Shown here in pieces: positions 36,135-44,393 of a stretch of 64,000 bases of DNA. Within the stretch, counting starts at the first letter, position 1. Each line of letters starts with the position of its first letter. The stretch is from Nitrospira sp. (lineage in GTDB: Bacteria; Nitrospirota; Nitrospiria; Nitrospirales; Nitrospiraceae). Location of the stretch: NCBI GenBank assembly GCA_030123565.1, contig CP126122.1, forward strand, positions 3,424,800 through 3,488,799, read 5' to 3'. The notes under the pieces were generated by a model. It was not told where the DNA came from, ran no database searches, and saw nothing but the letters and a program-made list of their open reading frames with translations. The position numbers and the translations under genes are program-made.

Positions 36135-36658
36135 CGTTGATCTCCCCCATTCGTCCGAGTCGAGATGGGAGGCAGTGTACCATATTATTTACGGATAAGC
36201 TCTTATGACAAGGAAGGGAAGCTTGAGCCGAAGTCGGCTGAGGCGGCTTGGCATAAGGTTGCGGGAATCTGTCGTACCAGACGACTTGAGAGAACGAAGC
36301 CATACATCAGGGACCTGTACTACATTCGAGCAGTATTAAGAAATCGAGGTTATGTCAATGAACGGTATGTGATGGAACTGTTAGAGAACGCTGTTCATGC
36401 GGGTGCAGACTTAGAATCTTTGAAAGATCTTGCGAAAAGAAGCTCAAGCTGGACGAGATTCCGAGATGCCGTAGAAGATTTCATTGAACAGATGAATTGT
36501 GAGGAGTCAGCATCCCGACGCATCGATGAACCACATGAACAAATCTCTCCTTAAGAAAGGCAATGTTATTAAGTGCGGTGGGTGCCTTACCTTGTAGTTT
36601 GCCGATTCCCATGATATCGTTCCGCTCCCACTTATTCCCCATAGAAGGAATAACTGCC

Positions 36659-36850
36659 ATGGAAAAACGTGTTGTCCCGCTGGACATTAAAGTCGAAGCG
36701 GATTCTAACGAAGTTGTCATTGGGCAAACTTATAATGATGAATGGCAGGGGATACGAATCCCTGATGAGCAAGTTGACTTGCTCATCAAGTGGCTTCAGG
36801 AAGCCAAAGAGGAATTGAAACTCAAGAAGTCTTCAACGGTTAGTGCCTAG
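36659..36850 (+). CDS. Small protein of unknown function
   Basis: 63 aa, acidic and helical at the C-terminus (LLIKWLQEAKEELKLKK). AAGGA lies about nine bases before the ATG. The TAG stop is part of the CTAG target duplicated by the IS that begins one base later. Not recognised. Confidence 0.5.
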   Translation: MEKRVVPLDIKVEADSNEVVIGQTYNDEWQGIRIPDEQVDLLIKWLQEAKEELKLKKSSTVSA

Positions 36851-38167
36851 CAGGCTGCGGAAAAACTCTTGTGCTGTCCCCCTACTTAGAGTAGATAGGT
36901 GAAACTACTTTCCATCTCTCCAGGAGGGTCATGATGCGTGGTTCGGATACTCAGCAAGCCGGGATGTTCAGTTATCTGTCGCCGGAGCAGCGTGTCCCGG
37001 CGACGCACCCGCTGCGGCCCATTCGGCAGTACGTGGACACGGCCCTGACCGCCTTATCGCCTCAGTTGACGAAGCTCTATGCCCGGACCGGTCGGCCCTC
37101 GATTGCCCCGGAGAAGCTCCTGCGGGCCCTGTTGCTGCAGGTGCTCTACAGCCTCCGTAGTGAGCGGCTGTTGATGGAGGAGTTGCAGTACAACCTGCTG
37201 TTCCGCTGGTTTGTCGGTCTGGATCTGGACGCGCCGGTGTGGGACGTGACGGTCTTCACGAAGAACCGGGACCGTTTGTTGGAGGGCGAAGTGGCCACCG
37301 CGTTCTTCGAGCAGGTCCTGGCCCAAGCCAAGGCCCAGCGCCTCTTGTCCGATGAACATTTCACGGTCGATGGCACACTGATCGAGGCCTGGGCGGGGCA
37401 GAAAAGTTTCAAGAAGACGGCTGAGCCCGCGCCAGTCCCGCCATCGGATGATCCGGGCAACCCCAGTGTGGACTTCCGGGGCGAGCGGCGGACCAATGCC
37501 ACCCATGCCTCGACGACCGACCCGGAGGCTCGGCTGTACAAGAAGGCGGCGGGGCAGGAAGCCAAGCGGTGTTTCCTGGGCCATGTCTTGATGGAGAACC
37601 GGCATGGCTTGGTGGTCAACGCCACGGTCACCCCGGCGACAGGGACCGCGGAACGGGAAGCGGCGCTCGCTTTGGTGGACGCCCAGGCTCCCACCCGACG
37701 GATCACGCTGGGTGGCGATAAACATTACGACACGGCCGCGTTCGTAGACGCCTTGCGGAAACGACAGGTCACCCCCCATGTCGCCCAGCACACGACGCGG
37801 CGGGCGAGTGCCATTGACGGACGAACCACCCGACATCCCGGCTATACCATCAGTCAACAGAAGCGCAAACGCGTGGAAGAGGTCTTCGGCTGGTTGAAGA
37901 CGGTGGGCCTGTTACGGAAGGTCAAACTGCGCGGGGTGCAACAAGTTGGTTGGCTGTTCACCTTCGTAGTGGCGGCGTACAACCTGGTGCGGATCCGCAA
38001 CCTCGTGGCGGTTGCGTCATGAGTCCCCATGGCTCTGGGGGCCTCGCATCGGCCCGCATGGGCCCTCCACCGTGGGCGACCATCCCGGCGCAGACGGGCT
38101 TCGCCGATGCTCAGGATCGAAGTTGGGGCCCAGTTGTCTCATTCGACCCGGGTTTTTCCGCAGCCTG
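36851..38167 (+). mobile_element. IS5-like insertion sequence (1317 bp)
   Basis: Inverted ends CAGGCTGCGGAAAAAC at 36851 and GTTTTTCCGCAGCCTG ending at 38167. Flanked by direct repeats CTAG (36847-36850 and 38168-38171), which fits the YTAR target of IS5-group elements. One transposase gene inside. Confidence 0.88.
36931..38022 (+). CDS. DDE transposase (IS5/IS1182-like)
   Basis: 363 aa. N-terminal DUF772-type region (FSYLSPEQRVPATHPLRPIR), catalytic Asp residues in HFTVDGTLIEAWAG and LGGDKHYDTAAFVD, and Glu in RVEEVFGWLKTVG. CAGGAGG lies before the ATG. The frame is intact, so this copy may be active. Confidence 0.9.
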   Translation: MMRGSDTQQAGMFSYLSPEQRVPATHPLRPIRQYVDTALTALSPQLTKLYARTGRPSIAPEKLLRALLLQVLYSLRSERLLMEELQYNLLFRWFVGLDLDAPVWDVTVFTKNRDRLLEGEVATAFFEQVLAQAKAQRLLSDEHFTVDGTLIEAWAGQKSFKKTAEPAPVPPSDDPGNPSVDFRGERRTNATHASTTDPEARLYKKAAGQEAKRCFLGHVLMENRHGLVVNATVTPATGTAEREAALALVDAQAPTRRITLGGDKHYDTAAFVDALRKRQVTPHVAQHTTRRASAIDGRTTRHPGYTISQQKRKRVEEVFGWLKTVGLLRKVKLRGVQQVGWLFTFVVAAYNLVRIRNLVAVAS

Positions 38168-38217
38168 CTAGAGGTGCTAGGCGTGTGAGTCAGTGTCGCA
38201 TAAGGGCAACCATTGCT

Positions 38218-38877
38218 ATGTGCCTTAAGCACCTGTCACGGTGTGGACAAGCCTACTGCTCCTTACTCATTCTTATCCTGACGATCTTTTCAGCCTCAAG
38301 TCTCTACGCTCAAGAACTTCCCGACTCCGATTGGATGGCATACCTCGGCGTCGAAGACACTGAGCCCAAAGAATTCCTTGTCTCAACGGTTTCGCTGTTC
38401 GGGCCTTCAGAATTCGTACAACGTGTAAAACCCAAAGGCACGGTAGATCTTGATGGACGGCCCTACAGAAGGTCAGTGCTTCTGCATGACTCTGGTCCCC
38501 TCGCCAATCAGGTTTTTGAATTATTTATCCGCGTGTCGGCAGAGGGGCTTTATGAACGAAAAAAAGACGGAAGCGAAAGTCTCTTAGCTCCTCGACCGCT
38601 CGTTGTTGGGCAAACATGGCTCAATGGTACTGACCAGCATAAGTTTGAAGGGATTGAAGACTTTGAAACATTTAAGGCGACGGTTCCAGAGTGTCTAAAG
38701 ATTACAGTAATTAAGCAAGAGACGAGCCTGTCCGGGCGAACCCAACAAGTTACGGTTACCAAATACTATGAACGCGGCAAGGGGATGATCTACAAGAATG
38801 TAAGCGGGGAGATGCCAGTAACAAGAACTCTCAGTCAGTATGCAAGTAAGGCAGAGCCCAAGGCAACGACACCCTAG
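38218..38877 (+). CDS. Secreted protein of unknown function
   Basis: 219 aa with a signal peptide (YCSLLILILTIFSASSLYA, cut before QELP). The mature part is beta-rich with repeated Val/Lys/Thr strands (TVDLDGRPYRRSVLL, QQVTVTKYYERGKG). No motif I know. The open frame extends upstream into the IS, so ATG 38218 just after the IS is the likely start; the original promoter may have been displaced. Confidence 0.6.
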   Translation: MCLKHLSRCGQAYCSLLILILTIFSASSLYAQELPDSDWMAYLGVEDTEPKEFLVSTVSLFGPSEFVQRVKPKGTVDLDGRPYRRSVLLHDSGPLANQVFELFIRVSAEGLYERKKDGSESLLAPRPLVVGQTWLNGTDQHKFEGIEDFETFKATVPECLKITVIKQETSLSGRTQQVTVTKYYERGKGMIYKNVSGEMPVTRTLSQYASKAEPKATTP

Positions 38878-39102
38878 CCCCTGCTTATCCCACCTACATA
38901 GCGACTTGGAGTTTTCCTCAACTCTTCAATAATTGGGGTCTTACGGACCAAGGAACGCCCACCAAGTCTCCATTCCAGATAAACACCGTCCCAGGGGAAT
39001 TCGTTTATTGGGGAATTGGAGGTTAACTTCGGTGACGGTCTGAATGATCCTTGCCCAGGTCATTAGGGCGACCTTGGTTGCTCCTTGCCTGTGAGGCTCG
39101 CC

Positions 39103-39369
39103 TCATAACCAGACGGAGTTAAGGGAGCTGCCCCCTATACCTCCCTCGGCGTCCGAGTCGGTGTCTCGTCGATTCCAGGACGTAGGTGACACTGCTACCA
39201 TGTCCACTAGAATGCGTGGGTCGTCTGCCTCTGATCTATCCCATAACCCGGGGAATGCCTTCCAAACTTTTTTTCGCGCACCGGTCAAAAACGAGCTGAT
39301 TTTGGTTCGCTTCCTGTCCCGCCTCCGAACGATGCGCAGAATTGCCGCCACCAGCGCACGAAAGCGCAC
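39103..39369 (-). CDS. Possible small basic protein
   Basis: 88 aa starting with GTG after a perfect AAGGAGG at five bases; the N-terminal half is strongly basic (ILRIVRRRDRKRTKISS). Unknown. The overlapping plus-strand frame lacks a good ribosome site. Kept at low confidence because of the ribosome site alone. Confidence 0.35.
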   Translation of the reverse strand: MRFRALVAAILRIVRRRDRKRTKISSFLTGARKKVWKAFPGLWDRSEADDPRILVDMVAVSPTSWNRRDTDSDAEGGIGGSSLNSVWL

Positions 39370-39698
39370 CTACGCCTCCTTATGCCTACTTCCCTTCTCG
39401 TTTCTCCTCGCTGATAATTTGTCCTCCCATGTCCCCTGCTGGCCCTTACTGGCCTCTCGTGGGTACTTTACTTAGTACTTGCCGTTCACATACGGTCAGC
39501 GAAAGGTAAGGAATGGACATATACAGCTATGACACAGCGATTGGGCCAATGGTCGGAGCAACACGTTCGCCCTTGGATCGGCGGCAAAGCCGGTCCGCGC
39601 CGCATGCCGATAGGCTGGGGCGCGGAGCGGAACAGCCCCCGTCTTGGTAACACGGGGGCTCTCACCACAGGGTTCCTTACAGGAGTTCGATAGGTTCC
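39370..39698. other. Region upstream of the Rep_trans gene
   Basis: About 330 bases without a supported gene. It ends with a strong hairpin at 39634-39660 just before the replication/relaxase gene, so it may hold its promoter and possibly the nick or replication origin. I cannot point to a nick site. Confidence 0.4.
39634..39660 (+). terminator. Strong hairpin before Rep_trans gene
   Basis: AGCCCCCGT (39634-39642) pairs perfectly with ACGGGGGCT (39652-39660). No T-run follows. It could be a terminator, an attenuator of the replication gene, or part of a single-strand origin. Confidence 0.5.
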
Positions 39699-40706
39699 AT
39701 GGATTCTGCCTTCACCCTCTCCATTGATTGGTTGGCTTTTACGGTCTTGGCCAGCAATCCTCAAGAGACGATGAAAGTCCTCGGTGGAGAGTGGACCAAG
39801 GCTAAAGGTGGCTTCCGTGGCTATCCCCTGTCCTGGATCAGATCGGATGGCGTGCACGGGGTCGGCAAGCTCGGTACGAATGCCCCTCGTCGCCCGAATG
39901 AAATCCATGTGGATCTCTCTGGGGCCCTAGTCTCTGCCCTGACCTTGGAGCAGATTCGCGCACTCCTCAGATGGGTGCATGAGCAACAGGGACACGTCAC
40001 TCGGATTGATTGTGCCCTCGATGACCGAGCCGGAACCGTCCCGATCGCCACCATCCGACAGGCGGTCGCCGACGGACACTGCGTCACGCGGGCTGCCCAG
40101 GTGAGGCAAATAGTCTCCAATCTCACCCGTGGCACGGGTGCGACGACCGGCGAGACCATGTATTTCGGCAGTCCCCAAAGCCAGACATTGCTCCGCATCT
40201 ACGACAAGCGTCTGGAGATGCAGAGCAAGGAACGGGAGAACTGGCAAGAGTTTGGCGTGCGGTGGGAATTGGAGTTCAAAAAAGACCGGGCTGAACTGTG
40301 TGCGCGGGCCTTGGCCAGTTTGGATGAAGCCGACTGGAAAGAGTGCGTCGTGGGGTTGCTTCGTAACTATGTCAACTTCCGACAGATTCCAAAAGATGCC
40401 GAAGAGGAAGAACGCTACCGAGCTCCGATGCTGGAGTGGTACGCCCTCCTGACGGAGGGATTTCAGAAGGGGCGATTGGCCCAGGAGAAGCAGGTGCAGA
40501 CCCTGCAGAACGTAAAACGATGGGTGAGCGACACCCTGACGCCAATGCTGGCGGTAATTTGTGCCACCCCTGGAGGGGAAGAATGGCTACAGCACGAAAT
40601 TGTCAGGGGCATCTCTCGGTGGAAAGACCGGCACCGGAACTTGCTCAAGCAACCACCCACTCGGTTTCATCCGTCTGCCGGCGGCAACGCGGGCAGCCCA
40701 TGTTAG
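39699..40706 (+). CDS. Rep_trans family replication initiator / MobT-like relaxase
   Basis: 335 aa. Matches the Rep_trans group (RstA of filamentous phages, NicK/MobT of ICEs): DWLAFTVL near the front, RIDCALDD, a YFGSPQSQTLLRIYDKRLEM block with the likely nicking Tyr, and VRWELEFKKDRAELCA. It would nick one strand to start rolling-circle replication or transfer of the element. It precedes the excisionase and integrase genes. Whether it acts in replication or mobilisation cannot be told. Confidence 0.8.
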   Translation: MDSAFTLSIDWLAFTVLASNPQETMKVLGGEWTKAKGGFRGYPLSWIRSDGVHGVGKLGTNAPRRPNEIHVDLSGALVSALTLEQIRALLRWVHEQQGHVTRIDCALDDRAGTVPIATIRQAVADGHCVTRAAQVRQIVSNLTRGTGATTGETMYFGSPQSQTLLRIYDKRLEMQSKERENWQEFGVRWELEFKKDRAELCARALASLDEADWKECVVGLLRNYVNFRQIPKDAEEEERYRAPMLEWYALLTEGFQKGRLAQEKQVQTLQNVKRWVSDTLTPMLAVICATPGGEEWLQHEIVRGISRWKDRHRNLLKQPPTRFHPSAGGNAGSPC

Positions 40707-40749
40707 GGGGACTGGGGGTGTCGGGAGACTCCCCCGGTGTATCTGCACC

Positions 40750-41064
40750 ATGCTTACAACTAAAGAGCTTTCGGCTTGGCTCAACATCAAGCCGTCCACA
40801 CTCTATCTCTGGGCCTCGCAGAATAAGATTCCGTGCCGTCGCATTCATGGCCTTATCCGATTCGAACGTGACGCCATACAGGCGTGGCTGAGAGCCTTTG
40901 GCACACATCCTGTCAAGCCTTTCCCATTGCCGATTCACGACGATACCCGCGATATTAACCGCCTCATTGAAGCCGCCAAATCCGAGGTCTATACTCCCCG
41001 GCACGGGGAAACCAGACCGAAATCAGGCCTCATCCAGAAGGAGGATGCAGATGGGGCTGTTTAA
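40750..41064 (+). CDS. Excisionase-like HTH protein
   Basis: 104 aa, MerR/HTH_17-type helix-turn-helix at the N-terminus (TTKELSAWLNIKPSTLYLWAS, then RFERDAIQAWL). Such proteins direct integrase to excision. ATG 40750; the stop overlaps the integrase start by 14 bases, so the two are coupled. Confidence 0.8.
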   Translation: MLTTKELSAWLNIKPSTLYLWASQNKIPCRRIHGLIRFERDAIQAWLRAFGTHPVKPFPLPIHDDTRDINRLIEAAKSEVYTPRHGETRPKSGLIQKEDADGAV

Positions 41065-42127
41065 GCGGAATAAAGTATGGTGGATGACGTTTGTGTATCA
41101 GGGACAGCAGATCCGTCGGAGTACTGAATGTACAGACCGCCGACTCGCAGAAGCGGTACTCGGAAAGATCAAGGTCAAGCTCGTCGAAGGTCGATACTTC
41201 GACCGACTCGAAGAGCAGGAACGGACCTTTGAAGAAATGGTCGAGCGCTATGTGGCTGAGCGAGTCGTGGGAGCGAGCCGTCATGGTGAACGACGGGCAC
41301 GAGGGGTCTTGGCTCATCTTCTACCGGTGTTTGGCAAAATGACCTTGGTTCGGGTCACACCGAAGGAGATAGCCGCGTACAAGTGGAAACGGCAACAAGC
41401 GGGAGCTGCCCCGGCGACCATCGTGAAGGAATTGGCCTTGATGAAGACCGCTTTCAACATTGCTATTCGCGAATGGGAATGGTGCCGAGACAATCCGGTG
41501 TCTCGGGTATCAATGGGCAAGGTCAATAATGCACGGGTCCGGCACTGCGATGATGGGACCTTGGCGACAATTCACCAGGCCTGCCCGACATGGCTGCAAC
41601 CGATTGTGATGCTGGCACGCTATACTGGCCTGCGCCGAGAAAACGTGGTGTGCTTGCAGTGGGAGCAAGTTGACATGGCTCGAGGTCTCATCATCCTTGA
41701 TCACACGAAGAATGGGGACCGCCTAGGGATTCCTCTCTGCGATCCTGTTATGAAGACCTTGGAAGCCGTGCGACCAACTCGACCACTGGCAAGCGGCCCT
41801 GTCTTCCTTCAACACACCGAAGACAGGGAGCCAGTCACGCCGGATATGGTGACGACCGCTTTTCGTCGAGCTTGCAAGTCTGTGGGCGTGACGAACTTTC
41901 GCTTTCACGACTTGCGACACACGTTCGCGTCCGCGCTCGTGCAGAAGGGTGTAGATCTGTATCGGGTGCAACGATTGCTCGGTCATCGCGACGGACGGAT
42001 GACGCAACGCTATGCGCATCTGGCGCCGGAGAATTTGCGGGAAGCGGTGCAGGTGTTTAAGGACGACTATCACAAATTTAGCACAATGCCGGTCACTCGA
42101 CCGACTCGACTCGTGCTAACTGCCTGA
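41051..42127 (+). CDS. int: Tyrosine integrase of element A
   Basis: 358 aa phage-type integrase. Arm-binding N-terminus, SAM-like core domain, and catalytic residues in YTGLRRENV (Arg), FHDLRHTFAS (His-x-x-Arg), LLGHRDGRMTQRYAHL (His and Tyr nucleophile). ATG 41051 is preceded by GGAGG. The 3' end of the gene contains CACAAATTTAGCACA, which is also in the left arm. The stop is seven bases from the attachment core. Confidence 0.92.
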   Translation: MGLFKRNKVWWMTFVYQGQQIRRSTECTDRRLAEAVLGKIKVKLVEGRYFDRLEEQERTFEEMVERYVAERVVGASRHGERRARGVLAHLLPVFGKMTLVRVTPKEIAAYKWKRQQAGAAPATIVKELALMKTAFNIAIREWEWCRDNPVSRVSMGKVNNARVRHCDDGTLATIHQACPTWLQPIVMLARYTGLRRENVVCLQWEQVDMARGLIILDHTKNGDRLGIPLCDPVMKTLEAVRPTRPLASGPVFLQHTEDREPVTPDMVTTAFRRACKSVGVTNFRFHDLRHTFASALVQKGVDLYRVQRLLGHRDGRMTQRYAHLAPENLREAVQVFKDDYHKFSTMPVTRPTRLVLTA

Positions 42128-42133
42128 AAAAGT

Positions 42134-42177
42134 TGGTGGTCCCAACGGGATTTGAACCCGTGTCTGAGCCTTGAGAG
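42134..42177 (-). repeat. tRNA 3'-half attachment core, copy 2
   Basis: Identical 44 bases to copies 1 and 3, from anticodon loop to CCA on the minus strand. The sequence to its right (GGACGG...) differs from copies 1 and 3, as expected for a junction between elements A and B. Confidence 0.8.
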
Positions 42178-42565
42178 GACGGACGAGAAGGAGGAAAAAC
42201 AACAACTTAGCTCAGAGGAATCGTCCAATGAGTGACATGGATTTACAACGAGTTACAGAATCCATGTCCTATATAGGACACGCCTCAAACCAGTCGGTTC
42301 ACCTTCCAAGCCCGTCTCTCACCTTCTGCCACTACAGCTCGCTTGGCTGTCTGCAGAACCCTATCCGATCTCGAATCACCCTTCCGGTTCAGACCATGGC
42401 GCTTTACGACGCATTGACTCGCCCTGCCTCGATCGGCCTCCATTACGACCCAAGACGAAGAGCAGCTCAACCAACTCGTCTGAAGACTGGCTATGACGCG
42501 CGTGCCCCTGGTTCCGATCAGCTGCACAGGGTCAAGGATGGTTCATTGAGAACAATGAGGAAACA
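42178..42565. other. Left arm of element B with palindrome
   Basis: No supported gene. GTCCTATATAGGAC at 42266-42279 is a perfect palindrome; a near copy is at 48054-48067 in the second left-arm-like block. Both stand about 100 bases from the core, so they may bind integrase, excisionase or a repressor. Confidence 0.5.
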
Positions 42566-42937
42566 ATGGCTTGGAAACCAGGTCGGTCAGGTAATCCAGG
42601 GGGACGCCCCAAAGAGACGGAGGACATGCGCAGGGCGCGGGAGCTAGCACAGCATCATAGTGTCCGTGCCGTTCAACGGCTGGTGAAATTGCTCGGGAGT
42701 AAGAATGAGTCGGTGGTGATCCGGGCGGCCGAGGTGATCCTCGACCGAGGCCTGGGGAAACCGGTGACCGTCATAGACATGATGAATTCTGGCGTAGATA
42801 TCCAGCCGGAACAAGAAAAGAAAAATACGATGGATTTTAGTCGGCTGACGAGGGAGGAACTGCAAACGCTGCGAACGTTATATCAAAAAGCGCAACGACC
42901 CACTGAGGAGGAACCACATGCCCAAGTCACACATTAA
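42566..42937 (+). CDS. DUF5681 domain protein
   Basis: 123 aa. WKPGRSGNPGGRPKETEDM is the DUF5681 start, found in phage and mobile-element proteins, often near terminase genes. A HEAT-like helical middle (VIRAAEVILDRGLGKP) follows. GAGGAAAC lies before the ATG. First of a short co-directional set; function unknown. Confidence 0.7.
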   Translation: MAWKPGRSGNPGGRPKETEDMRRARELAQHHSVRAVQRLVKLLGSKNESVVIRAAEVILDRGLGKPVTVIDMMNSGVDIQPEQEKKNTMDFSRLTREELQTLRTLYQKAQRPTEEEPHAQVTH

Positions 42938-43223
42938 TGGATCTCTCGCTGGCTCAGCTTCAACAAGGGAAAGCCGATCGCCGGATCGGTGGCACAAAGA
43001 CGATGATCTTGACGAGGCCATTCACACGACCATCGCGAGGCGCCCATGGATCAAGAACTGTTTGTATTTCCTGACTCAAATGACTGCGCAAGAGGTTCTG
43101 AACCTACAGAACATGGCTCTCATTCTTCTGGGAGATCATAGGACTCCGGAACCAAAGAAACACACTCAGAAGTCAACCAAGCGGAGACGGAAACGCAAGA
43201 TAGCGGCCGGCGCCAGACAATAG
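42918..43223 (+). CDS. Small basic protein, unknown
   Basis: 101 aa, very basic C-terminus (KSTKRRRKRKIAAGARQ), overlapping the DUF5681 gene by 20 bases with GAGGAGG before the ATG. Not recognised; nucleic-acid binding is possible from charge. Confidence 0.5.
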   Translation: MPKSHINGSLAGSASTRESRSPDRWHKDDDLDEAIHTTIARRPWIKNCLYFLTQMTAQEVLNLQNMALILLGDHRTPEPKKHTQKSTKRRRKRKIAAGARQ

Positions 43224-43304
43224 GGTTGACGAACGGATAATCAGAGCGAAGATGGTTGGGACGATAGCCGAACACACGACGACAACGAACAAAGGAGAGC
43301 CATC

Positions 43305-43688
43305 ATGAATCTAGTATCAGCGGGAGCACTGGGGGGCGTGGGACAGGGCCTGGCAAATATGGGAAATACGTTCCTACAGGCCGTGATCGCCGATCAGAAG
43401 ATGCAACGAGAGGATCGCAAGATAGGTCAGGATGATGAACAGCTGAAGATAGATCGCATGCGGGCAGACGGCCAGATGTTTAAGCGCATCGCTGGAGATG
43501 TACTGGGACCCGATTGGAGTGAAGCGTTCACCCACATCCATCAAGTAAGTCAGCCTATGAAGGCGAGTTCCCAGGCGGGCCGCCAGCTGCCCAACCCCCA
43601 GCTGAATCAGGTCGCGCGCGTCATGCCCCCTGATCTGACCAATGCAGGTCCTGGAGCACTGGCCTTAGCCAATCAATGGCAGCGGTAA
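43305..43688 (+). CDS. Small protein, unknown, phage-like set
   Basis: 127 aa, Gly/Ala-rich N-terminus (GALGGVGQGLANMGNTFLQA) then a charged helix and a Pro/Asn-rich tail. AAGGAGAG lies before the ATG. The N-terminus looks like small phage structural or injection proteins, but I cannot support that. Confidence 0.5.
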   Translation: MNLVSAGALGGVGQGLANMGNTFLQAVIADQKMQREDRKIGQDDEQLKIDRMRADGQMFKRIAGDVLGPDWSEAFTHIHQVSQPMKASSQAGRQLPNPQLNQVARVMPPDLTNAGPGALALANQWQR

Positions 43689-43693
43689 GCATC

Positions 43694-43942
43694 ATGACCA
43701 CTGAGACCAAGTCATCAGATCCAGGGAAGGATGAGCCGTTGGTGGGCGAGCCGTATTCCATGGAGCGGAAGCTGGCCTTTGTCCGCATGCGATCCCGGCG
43801 ACATGGGATTGAGCTCGATGATGAAGCGGCGGCCTACATGGCGACCCTCTTCGACCTCGCCGCAGCCGGCCAGCTACCTCCAGGCTTCCAGCCGGACTAT
43901 CCCGACTTCGACGCGCACCGGCAGGACGGAGGCCATTGCTAA
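43694..43942 (+). CDS. Small protein, unknown
   Basis: 82 aa from ATG 43694, just after the preceding stop region. Contains SMERKLAFVRMRSRRHGIELDD-type helix and a Pro/Asp tail. Not recognised. Confidence 0.45.
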   Translation: MTTETKSSDPGKDEPLVGEPYSMERKLAFVRMRSRRHGIELDDEAAAYMATLFDLAAAGQLPPGFQPDYPDFDAHRQDGGHC

Positions 43943-43990
43943 GTGGCATCATCGGCTGGACTCTCGATGACCGCTGTATCGAATGGTTGC

Positions 43991-44068
43991 CTAGCCGAAG
44001 AAGTAATCAGACAAAAGCCCGAGCGCGATGATCCACCATACCTCTCGTCCTTCGTACCAACGCTCCAT
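43991..44068 (-). CDS. Candidate 25-residue peptide
   Basis: A 25-codon frame, ERWYEGREVWWIIALGLLSD then YFFG, with AGGGAGG four bases before the ATG. A single hydrophobic helix would fit a membrane microprotein. It is the last open frame downstream of the His-Xaa-Ser genes on the same strand. Short length makes it uncertain. Confidence 0.4.
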   Translation of the reverse strand: MERWYEGREVWWIIALGLLSDYFFG

Positions 44069-44094
44069 ATGCCCTCCCTATCTGGAAGCTAGCA

Positions 44095-44346
44095 TCACCG
44101 TGTGGGCCTTCTCGTTCCATCCTTGCCGGTGTACGGATTGACGTTCGGCTTGCTGCTGTAGTTATCGCGCTGGGTTTTGTTCGGGGCCGTGCGACTGTGA
44201 GGCTGGACATAGACCCCATCCTTCCGGACATGGCCTCGCACATGACTGTCTCCACTGTGGCTATGGCCGCCTCCACCTTTCGCAAACACGTCAGCTGATC
44301 CAAGGGTTCCAACTGTAAACATGAGAAAGAGGAGAAGCCGGTTCAC
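44095..44346 (-). CDS. Small secreted His/Gly-rich protein downstream of hxsC
   Basis: 83 aa. Signal peptide (NRLLLFLMFTVGTLGSADVFA) then KGGGGHSHSGDSHVRGHVRKDGVY and a tail PNVNPYTGKDGTRR, a small-protein pattern seen in many bacteria. GTG start 44346 with GGAGG seven bases before. It follows hxsC on the same strand by 48 bases. Its HSHS run is near the His-Xaa-Ser theme, so it could be a second export product or target; that is inference. Confidence 0.6.
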   Translation of the reverse strand: MNRLLLFLMFTVGTLGSADVFAKGGGGHSHSGDSHVRGHVRKDGVYVQPHSRTAPNKTQRDNYSSKPNVNPYTGKDGTRRPTR

Positions 44347-44393
44347 TCTAGAACCTCCGGGTAGAAGGTGGGCGACGCAGGCGCAAGACCGTA

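Larger units (their letters stand above)
35254..36202 (-). mobile_element. IS5-family insertion sequence (949 bp)
   Basis: Perfect 16-bp inverted ends, GAGCTTATCCGTAAAT (35254-35269) and ATTTACGGATAAGCTC (36187-36202). Flanked by a 3-bp direct repeat TTA (35251-35253 and 36203-36205), which fits the IS427-type branch of IS5. The transposase is on the minus strand in two frames. Confidence 0.92.
34775..36554 (+). pseudogene. HNH endonuclease gene split by an IS5-type insertion
   Basis: The left part (34775-35253) has a treble-clef HNH domain: FRCQYCGNSS, LEIDHVTPVASGGKSD, LITSCNPCNAGKGKRD. The reading frame meets a stop inside the IS. The right part (36206-36554) continues DKEGKLEPKSAEAAWHKVAG. 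Removing 35254-36202 and one TTA repeat gives one open frame (DEYLT-YDKEG) of about 275 aa with a helical C-terminus. ATG 34775 has GGAGG six bases before. The insertion therefore disabled an intact gene recently. Confidence 0.85.
32849..42133. mobile_element. Integrative element A at tRNA 3' half
   Basis: Bounded by two copies of the 44-bp tRNA-like core (32849-32892 and 42134-42177). Genes inside: MazE/PIN pair, HEPN-like protein, HNH endonuclease split by an IS, a second IS, a secreted protein, and at the right end a Rep_trans replication/relaxase protein, excisionase and tyrosine integrase. The integrase stop is seven bases from the right core. Integrase arm-like sites occur at both ends (33027-33041 and 42071-42085). 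Confidence 0.75.

Noticed and set aside
42171..42647. 158-aa frame at the left end of element B
   Set aside because: It begins inside the attachment core, overlaps the arm repeats and has no ribosome site; the DUF5681 gene lies in another frame.
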